A stretch of DNA of 45,768 nucleotides, taken from an uncultured Eubacteriales bacterium. GTDB taxonomy: Bacteria > Bacillota > Clostridia > Lachnospirales > Lachnospiraceae. This document shows positions 41,370-45,768 of this stretch, piece after piece. Every line of letters begins with the position of its first letter. Positions within the stretch are counted from its first letter, which is position 1. Below the pieces are notes generated by a model. It ran no database searches. It was not told the DNA's origin and saw only the letters and a list, made by a program, of their open reading frames with translations. Made by a program: the position numbers and the translations under genes. Location: contig CASFID010000054.1 in assembly GCA_949294665.1 (NCBI GenBank), positions 1-45,768 on the forward strand, in the 5' to 3' direction.

Positions 41370-41398
41370 ATTTTACCAAATCTACAGTTTTTTGTAAA
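41370..41398 (-). promoter_or_regulatory. Sigma-A promoter of the WecG-like gene
   Basis: On the minus strand, TTTACA (41393-41398), a 17-base spacer and TAAAAT (41370-41375), about 35 bases before the start codon. Confidence 0.75.
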
Positions 41399-41425
41399 GT
41401 TTTACCGATTCTCTTTTATCATTTT

Positions 41426-41629
41426 TTAATTATTTTCTTTCACTGCTTCCTGTCGTTTCTTTCTGGTCACCATACCTCCGATGCGTCCTGTCTCTTTTGA
41501 GGTAAGTGATTTCCAGCCGTCTGACATCACCCGGTCGAGCAGTCCCAGTTCTTCTGCCACTTCATATTTTAATTTTTCGTCCGGCTCCAGATTCCTAAGA
41601 TCGATCTTCTTTTCCTTTTTCTTTGCCAT
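41426..41629 (-). CDS. Small acid-soluble spore protein, alpha/beta type
   Basis: A 67-residue basic protein that would coat DNA in the spore. After a Lys-rich N-terminus, LKYEVAEELGLLDRV (20-34) and WKSLTSKETGRIGGMVTRK (39-57) match the two conserved segments of alpha/beta SASPs, including the Glu-Leu-Gly protease-site region. It is of the clostridial short, diverged type. The start at 41629 gives this exact size; the longer frame adds unrelated sequence. The ribosome-binding site is weak (AAAGAAG). A sigma-G-like promoter lies just upstream, consistent with forespore expression. Confidence 0.85.
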   Translation of the reverse strand: MAKKKEKKIDLRNLEPDEKLKYEVAEELGLLDRVMSDGWKSLTSKETGRIGGMVTRKKRQEAVKENN

Positions 41630-41655
41630 ACTATCACTTCTTTCCGTTTTTCTGG

Positions 41656-41685
41656 AGTATTGCCCGAAATCTTCCGGGTTATACA
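41656..41685 (-). promoter_or_regulatory. Possible sigma-G-type promoter of the SASP gene
   Basis: On the minus strand, TGTATA (41680-41685), a 17-base spacer and CAATACT (41656-41662), similar to the forespore sigma-G pattern of TGnATA and CATAnTA boxes. It lies right after the pspC terminator. Confidence 0.4.
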
Positions 41686-41688
41686 TGC

Positions 41689-41716
41689 AAAAACCGGACA
41701 GTAGGATCCTGTCCGG
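41689..41716 (-). terminator. Intrinsic terminator of the PadR-PspC operon
   Basis: CCGGACAG (41694-41701) pairs perfectly with CTGTCCGG (41709-41716); on the minus strand TTTTT follows. Confidence 0.88.
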
Positions 41717-41801
41717 CTCTCTTCTTTCTCTTTTGTTTTCGCCTCTGCGCACATCCGCCGCCTCATCTTCTCTCCGACGGCGGTGCAGGTTGATCTGTCT
41801 C

Positions 41802-41990
41802 TCATTCCGGGCGGTCCGGTATAATGATCGCCGCGATAATATAAGCCAGTATACCGCCGCCTGTACATCCAAACAGTACAAATGCAAGGCGGATCAGAGT
41901 AGGATCGATATTAAAATACTCTCCGATCCCTCCGCACACTCCGCAGAGCATTTTGCTGGTCCTCGAACGATATAGTCTTTTCTCTGACAT
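41802..41990 (-). CDS. PspC-domain membrane protein
   Basis: A 62-residue PspC-domain protein: RLYRSRTSKMLCGVCGGIGEYFNIDPTLIRLAF leads into one C-terminal helix (about 33-57), the span quoted in parts as KMLCGVCGGIGEYF and DPTLIRL. PspC domains sense or signal envelope stress. It is the last gene of the PadR-DUF1700-DUF4097-PspC operon, 12 bases after the DUF4097 gene. Confidence 0.9.
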   Translation of the reverse strand: MSEKRLYRSRTSKMLCGVCGGIGEYFNIDPTLIRLAFVLFGCTGGGILAYIIAAIIIPDRPE

Positions 41991-42002
41991 ATTTATTACC
42001 TC

Positions 42003-42899
42003 CTATTTCTGTTCAAACGATATTTCTATTCTGCCTATCGCACAGTCCGCGCTGATCGTTCGGCTGCTTCCATTGTCAGTATTTACTGTATTTGTCAATC
42101 CACTGTATGCCTCACCGTCAAAAATAAGTTCTCCCACTCCACACGCCAGTTCATAGTTATACAGGTCTGACGTGCCTGTCAGTGTGAACAGCACCTCACC
42201 CAGAGCGCACTCAATATCCGCTGCGTTTCCCACATCGCCCGACAGGGTGATCTGTCCCGCGCCACAATAAGCTTCTACAGTCTCCGCGGTGATATCTTCG
42301 GTGATGATCTGTCCAGCCCCCACATTTAAAGAGACCTCTTCCGCCTTAAGATCCTGCATTTCAAGGAAACCTGCCCCCACATCCGCAGAAACCGTTTCAT
42401 AATATGCGCCGCTCGGAATGCTGATGTACAACATGCCGCTGTCATTTGTATTCCATTTATTATTTTTCAGTTCTATATCAAGCTCTGTCTTATCCTGTGA
42501 GACAACAATGTATTTCCGAAGATCGGCACGTATATCGGACGCATCTACAAGAATGTCTTCCCCGTCATAAGGAAGCATGCACACTCCCAGCCCTCCTACC
42601 TCCAGGGAGAGCGATCTTACGTCTTCGTAAAGGTGGATCGTCTCCCCATCGGGTTCACCAGCCACATATCCTCCCCCGGAGGCGGAGCTGTCCTCCACAT
42701 CCGGCAGATGCGTATCTTCTTTAAGCGCAGTGACTGTTCTGCCCAGGATGCGGTCCAGCCACGTACCGTCAAACCCATTTTCTTCCACATCGCGGAGAAT
42801 CACCAGACCGCCGAGAGACATTCCCGCAGCCGTCAGCAGAATCCCCAGCGATGCGATCACCGCACAGAGGATCCAGAATACTTTCCATCGTTTTTTCAT
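42003..42899 (-). CDS. DUF4097-family beta-strand repeat protein, membrane anchored
   Basis: A 298-residue protein with one N-terminal helix (about 8-35) and an extracytoplasmic part. From about residue 85 on there are short beta repeats of the DUF4097/LiaF-C kind: VSADVGAGFLEMQ, VSLNVGAGQIITED, VEAYCGAGQITLSG, IECALGEVLFTL and ADCAIGRIEISF, each near a turn. The domain folds as a beta-helix and is found in envelope-stress operons; its ligand is unknown. It begins three bases after the DUF1700 gene. Confidence 0.88.
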   Translation of the reverse strand: MKKRWKVFWILCAVIASLGILLTAAGMSLGGLVILRDVEENGFDGTWLDRILGRTVTALKEDTHLPDVEDSSASGGGYVAGEPDGETIHLYEDVRSLSLEVGGLGVCMLPYDGEDILVDASDIRADLRKYIVVSQDKTELDIELKNNKWNTNDSGMLYISIPSGAYYETVSADVGAGFLEMQDLKAEEVSLNVGAGQIITEDITAETVEAYCGAGQITLSGDVGNAADIECALGEVLFTLTGTSDLYNYELACGVGELIFDGEAYSGLTNTVNTDNGSSRTISADCAIGRIEISFEQK

Positions 42900-42902
42900 C
42901 TT

Positions 42903-43619
42903 CTACACCGCCTTCCCGTAGAATGGACGTCTGCACAGATTTACAATCCCTCTTAACATCGCCGGATATACTATGATGCAGAGTTTCACTGTTCCTGCTG
43001 TTGCTATCAGCCCCAGAACAAATATCAGCAGCCCGATCCCCACTGTGACAGACGCTGCGGGCGGAACTGCCAGCAGGAGAGCGATCCCTGCTATAACTGT
43101 GACCACTCCCGTTATCACAACTATGACTGATGCCGCCACCAGCGCGGCAAATATACTGACTGCAGCGATCCCAAAGCCTGCGGCCACCGACAGGACCGCA
43201 AGCGATACCGGCCATACAACGATCGCGATCAGTATGATGAGCAGTATCTTCAGCCCATTGCCGGTCCATGGTTTCTTTTCCTGTCCGTCTTCGTTTCCCA
43301 TTGTATCAGGGCCTGTTCCGCCATACGCCCCGGCTGTTCCCTGTCCGCCGTCTCTCCCCGCGGAAGAGCGTTGGCCGTATTTCTCCATATAGTCTTTGCG
43401 GTCAAACTTTTCTTCATTAAATTCCGTCCCATAGTAGTCGGCCTTGATAGATTCGGCCACTTTCGCGGGGCTCACAAGTTCTTTTATAACCTCTGATTCG
43501 TTCTCCACACCGGCATCCGCGAAATAATCTGCATAGTACTGAACCGCCGCCTGTCGCTCTTCGTCCGGCATATCTGCGAGCAGTCTCTCAAGTTCAGCCA
43601 TAAATTCCATACGGTTCAT
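42903..43619 (-). CDS. DUF1700 (HAAS-type) membrane protein
   Basis: A 238-residue protein. The N-terminal DUF1700/HAAS segment is clear: MNRMEFMAELERLLADMPDE and YYADYFADAG near 27-36. A Gly-rich cytosolic linker (about 75-112) leads to three or four membrane helices. Proteins of this type form pairs with PadR regulators and are thought to act as signal partners. It overlaps the PadR gene by four bases. Confidence 0.9.
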   Translation of the reverse strand: MNRMEFMAELERLLADMPDEERQAAVQYYADYFADAGVENESEVIKELVSPAKVAESIKADYYGTEFNEEKFDRKDYMEKYGQRSSAGRDGGQGTAGAYGGTGPDTMGNEDGQEKKPWTGNGLKILLIILIAIVVWPVSLAVLSVAAGFGIAAVSIFAALVAASVIVVITGVVTVIAGIALLLAVPPAASVTVGIGLLIFVLGLIATAGTVKLCIIVYPAMLRGIVNLCRRPFYGKAV

Positions 43620-43939
43620 GCAGTCACACCTCCCTCAAATATTGCGTTGATCTTCTGAATATACTTTTTCCACTCTGACCTGTAGAGGCCAAGCTGTGCC
43701 ATCCCGCGGGAGGTCACCTTGTAATACCGCCTGTTCCTCCCGTCAAACTGTCTGTCATACACTTCCAGGCACTCGTCTTTCTGCAGCCGCCTGAGGACCG
43801 GATATAATGTCGATTCCGACACGTCGATGATCTTCCGTACGTCCTGAGTGATCTTGTATCCGTATGTTCCCTCGTCCTCCCGGGAGACTACAGCCAGCAC
43901 GATCGCATCCAGAAGCGCTGCACCTGTATTGAATACCAT
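43616..43939 (-). CDS. PadR-family transcriptional regulator
   Basis: A 107-residue PadR repressor. The winged helix (about 8-85) includes VVSREDEGTYGYKITQDV, STLYPVLRRLQKDECLEVY and RRYYKVTSRGMAQL. A short C-terminal helix for dimerisation follows. AGGGTGG lies just before the ATG. A perfect inverted repeat across the promoter (43967-43995) is the likely autoregulatory operator. It is the first gene of a four-gene operon ending with PspC. Confidence 0.93.
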   Translation of the reverse strand: MVFNTGAALLDAIVLAVVSREDEGTYGYKITQDVRKIIDVSESTLYPVLRRLQKDECLEVYDRQFDGRNRRYYKVTSRGMAQLGLYRSEWKKYIQKINAIFEGGVTA

Positions 43940-43966
43940 GCAACCACCCTTTCATATTGTACTGTT

Positions 43967-44001
43967 TTCTATATTATATTTTGTATAATATAGAATGTCA
44001 A
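43967..44001 (-). promoter_or_regulatory. PadR operon promoter with perfect inverted repeat
   Basis: On the minus strand, consensus TTGACA (43996-44001), a 17-base spacer and consensus TATAAT (43973-43978). The bases 43967-43978 and 43984-43995 form a perfect 12-bp inverted repeat with a 5-base centre that fills the spacer and covers the -10 box. This is an ideal position for PadR repression. Confidence 0.88.
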
Positions 44002-44059
44002 TATAATATTGCTTAAGTTATACGCAATAAATTCTAAAGATTTCCCAAAGAAAACGCCG

Positions 44060-44111
44060 AAAAAATCCCGCAGAAGCCGGAAAGAATTCTTCCCATCCGT
44101 CTTCTGCGGGA
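44060..44111 (-). terminator. Intrinsic terminator after dapL
   Basis: TCCCGCAGAAG (44066-44076) pairs perfectly with CTTCTGCGGGA (44101-44111); on the minus strand a run of T follows. Confidence 0.9.
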
Positions 44112-44142
44112 AATCCTGGTCTGTAAACCTTTCTGTCTGCGC

Positions 44143-45345
44143 CTAGAACAGTCCGTCAAACCGCTCCATTGCTTCTCTGGTCTTTTCGTGCGTGCCAAAT
44201 GACGTCAGGCGGAAGTAATTCTTCCCGTTTACGCCAAAGCCCGCGCCCGGCGTGCCGACCACCTGGATATTCTCCAGCAGGTAGTCAAAAAGTTCCCATG
44301 ACTCCATATCGTCCGGACATTTGAACCAGATGTACGGCGAGTTCACGCCGCCTGTAAAGGAGATTCCTTTCTTTCTGAGAGTCTCCGCGATCACGCGGGC
44401 GTTTTCCATATAATAGGAAATATTCTCCATGCATTCCTTCATGCCTTCTTCCGAGAACACCTTCTCTGCCGCGCGCTGGATGATATACGGCGTACCGTTG
44501 AACTTGGTGGACTGTCGTCTGTTCCACATATCATGCAGGCTCATCTGTCCGCCGTTCGAGGAGGTGAACACCAGCTCTTTGGGAACTACGGTATAAGAGA
44601 ATCTCGTGCCTGTAAATCCTGCTGTCTTCGACAGGGAGCCGAACTCAATGGCACATCTCTTTGCTCCTTCTACCGCATAGATGCTGCGAGGCAGTTCGGG
44701 TTCTGACACAAACGCCTCATAAGCCGCGTCAAAAAGGATCACCGCCTCATTTGCAAGCGCATAGTCCACCCATGCTTTCAACTGCTCTTTGTTATAGCAT
44801 GCACCGGTCGGGTTATTGGGAGAACACAGGTATATGATATCTGCCTTTACGCTGTCGTCAGGCATCGGCAGGAAATCATTTTCCTCTGTTCCGTTCATAT
44901 AGATGATCTGTTTCCCGTCCATCGTATTCGTGTCAACATACACCGGATATACGGGATCGGGGACCAGTATCACATTGTCTTTTGCAAAGAGCTCCGTGAT
45001 ATTTCCCGTATCACTCTTTGCTCCGTCGGAGATGAATATGTCATTCTCGTCGACAGAGACGTTGTTTCTCTTATAATAGTCCGAGACGGCCCTGCGCACG
45101 AATTCATATCCCTGCTCCGGTCCGTATCCCCTGAACGTTTCAGATGAGGTCTGCTCGTCGACCGCTTCGTGAAGAGCCTCCACAGCGCTCTTCGTGAGCG
45201 GGCGGGTTACGTCTCCGATCCCCAGACGGATGATATTTCCTGCTTTATCAGGATGCTCTTCCTCATAGACTTTCACACGGCGGGCAATCTCTGCAAAGAG
45301 ATAGCTGTCCTGTACGTTCAGATAGTTTTCATTTAATCTTGGCAT
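44143..45345 (-). CDS. dapL: LL-diaminopimelate aminotransferase
   Basis: Converts tetrahydrodipicolinate directly to LL-diaminopimelate with glutamate as amino donor, for lysine and peptidoglycan synthesis. The 400-residue PLP enzyme starts with the family pattern MPRLNENYLNVQDSYLF and has LGIGDVTRPL, YGPEQGYEFVR, DPVYPVYVDTN, SPNNPTGA and the PLP-binding Lys in FGSLSKTAGFTGTRFSY near 250. The start at 45345 has AAAGGAAG upstream; a longer frame to 45417 lies in the structured leader. Terminator at 44060-44111. The two DapA-like genes in the sugar locus are not its partners by context. Confidence 0.95.
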   Translation of the reverse strand: MPRLNENYLNVQDSYLFAEIARRVKVYEEEHPDKAGNIIRLGIGDVTRPLTKSAVEALHEAVDEQTSSETFRGYGPEQGYEFVRRAVSDYYKRNNVSVDENDIFISDGAKSDTGNITELFAKDNVILVPDPVYPVYVDTNTMDGKQIIYMNGTEENDFLPMPDDSVKADIIYLCSPNNPTGACYNKEQLKAWVDYALANEAVILFDAAYEAFVSEPELPRSIYAVEGAKRCAIEFGSLSKTAGFTGTRFSYTVVPKELVFTSSNGGQMSLHDMWNRRQSTKFNGTPYIIQRAAEKVFSEEGMKECMENISYYMENARVIAETLRKKGISFTGGVNSPYIWFKCPDDMESWELFDYLLENIQVVGTPGAGFGVNGKNYFRLTSFGTHEKTREAMERFDGLF

Positions 45346-45418
45346 CTTTATCTTCCTTTCCACTTCATATGGTCCGGCGTCTTCCCGTTGTGCGGCCGGT
45401 CCCTGTATCAGCATCACA

Positions 45419-45485
45419 AAAGAGCGGGACAGCTCACACCATACCGCCCCTTTGCGGCAGGATAGAGTCCGGTAAGCCCGCTCTT
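45419..45485 (-). ncRNA. Unassigned structured leader of dapL
   Basis: On the minus strand an outer 9-bp stem (AGAGCGGG with CCCGCTCT plus one pair) encloses GGAC/GTCC and an inner TGCCGC/GCGGTA hairpin; TTTT follows the last arm. It starts about ten bases after the predicted transcription start and ends about 70 bases before the coding region. It may be an attenuator or small riboswitch, but it does not look like the lysine riboswitch. Confidence 0.5.
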
Positions 45486-45502
45486 ACGATCTGCATCACT
45501 AT

Positions 45503-45531
45503 ATTTTAGCAGAAATCAACAGATTTTAAAA
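45503..45531 (-). promoter_or_regulatory. Promoter of dapL
   Basis: On the minus strand, TTTTAA (45526-45531), a 17-base spacer and TAAAAT (45503-45508) with an extended TGC just before the -10 box. Confidence 0.6.
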
Positions 45532-45678
45532 GTATTCTCAGCAAAAATGCGTGAACTTTTTCGAGCGCTCCCGTTCCTCGGTATATCCTATCCCCGCATC
45601 CTCAGATACAATACTGTCACGATCACACGGGTCTTTGACACTTTCTCATTAATAGTGTAATGATTAATCCTCATGGTT

Positions 45679-45702
45679 GAGCCATTTTGGCTCTCTTTTT
45701 TT
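45679..45702 (+). terminator. Small terminator near the right edge
   Basis: GAGCCATTTTGGCTC (45679-45693) forms a 6-bp hairpin followed by a T-rich run on the plus strand. About 45 bases upstream lie TTGACA and TAATGA boxes, so a very short transcript is possible; no gene is visible in 45541-45678. Confidence 0.55.
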
Positions 45703-45745
45703 GTCAAATTTTTTGAAATTATTAGTGCTTGTTTGTGCTCGTTAT

Positions 45746-45753
45746 GGTATAAT
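45746..45753 (+). promoter_or_regulatory. Extended -10 promoter facing out of the window
   Basis: TGG-TATAAT, an extended -10 element with a perfect hexamer, for a rightward gene that would begin beyond the edge. The -35 region is poor. Confidence 0.5.
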
Positions 45754-45768
45754 AAAAAGAAAGACTAA

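Noticed and set aside
45419-45485. SRP RNA or lysine riboswitch
   Set aside because: The SRP domain IV sequence with its GGAAG-type loops is absent, and the conserved lysine-aptamer core was not found.

Overview
The window looks like chromosomal DNA of a spore-forming, mid-GC Clostridia, most likely a gut Lachnospiraceae. The grounds are strong AGGAGG ribosome-binding sites, an alpha/beta-type small acid-soluble spore protein and YlmC/YmxH, the LL-diaminopimelate aminotransferase route, a short archaeal-type AspRS joined to GatCAB under a T-box, and DUF1700/DUF4097/PspC and DUF975 families. No phage, insertion sequence, CRISPR array, rRNA or tRNA was recognised. Most genes read leftward; a rightward block lies at 13.7-17.7 kb and one rightward gene at 29.4-30.9 kb.

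Layout. 0.1-6.1 kb (minus): fructokinase, two unlike CobW/COG0523 GTPases (one fused to a DUF1980-like domain, one with a long His-rich repeat), exonuclease III, truA, nrdR and ylmC. 6.2-13.6 kb (minus): a catabolic locus with a sugar-type ABC transporter without its own ATPase, an FAD-dependent oxidoreductase, two DapA/NanA-superfamily lyases and a GntR/FadR repressor. All three transcription units of this locus have a sigma-A promoter carrying the same TTGTATGAT element, so it reads as one regulon with an unidentified substrate. 13.7-17.7 kb (plus): DUF3783, a DUF975-CmpB membrane fusion, an orphan carbamate kinase and hemolysin III. 17.8-29.0 kb (minus): a TIGR00266 protein, a two-component system, a glycolipid-type group (GT4 glycosyltransferase, DUF374 acyltransferase, DedA), an acyltransferase-3 protein, a Y-family DNA polymerase and ClpB with a CIRCE element on its promoter.

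29.4-30.9 kb (plus): a Cro/C1 DNA-binding domain fused to a complete AlaA-type aminotransferase, preceded by four TTGAACTT repeats and holding an internal start that could release the enzyme alone. 31.0-36.1 kb (minus): aspS-gatC-gatA-gatB, the tRNA-dependent Asn/Gln route, behind a T-box whose candidate specifier contains overlapping GAA and AAC codons. 36.2-40.4 kb (minus): a PucR-type regulator, ftsE, ftsX and a CtpA protease, a cell-wall and division group. 40.7-43.9 kb (minus): a divergent WecG/TagA protein, a SASP, and a PadR-DUF1700-DUF4097-PspC envelope-stress type operon whose promoter is spanned by a perfect 12-bp inverted repeat. 44.1-45.4 kb (minus): dapL behind an unassigned structured leader.

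The most promising leads for something undescribed are the Cro/C1-aminotransferase (a MocR-like design with another DNA-binding domain), the lyase/oxidoreductase/ABC regulon, the CobW-DUF1980 plus His-rich GTPase pair, and the dapL leader. All functions are inferred from sequence recognition by eye; no database search was run.
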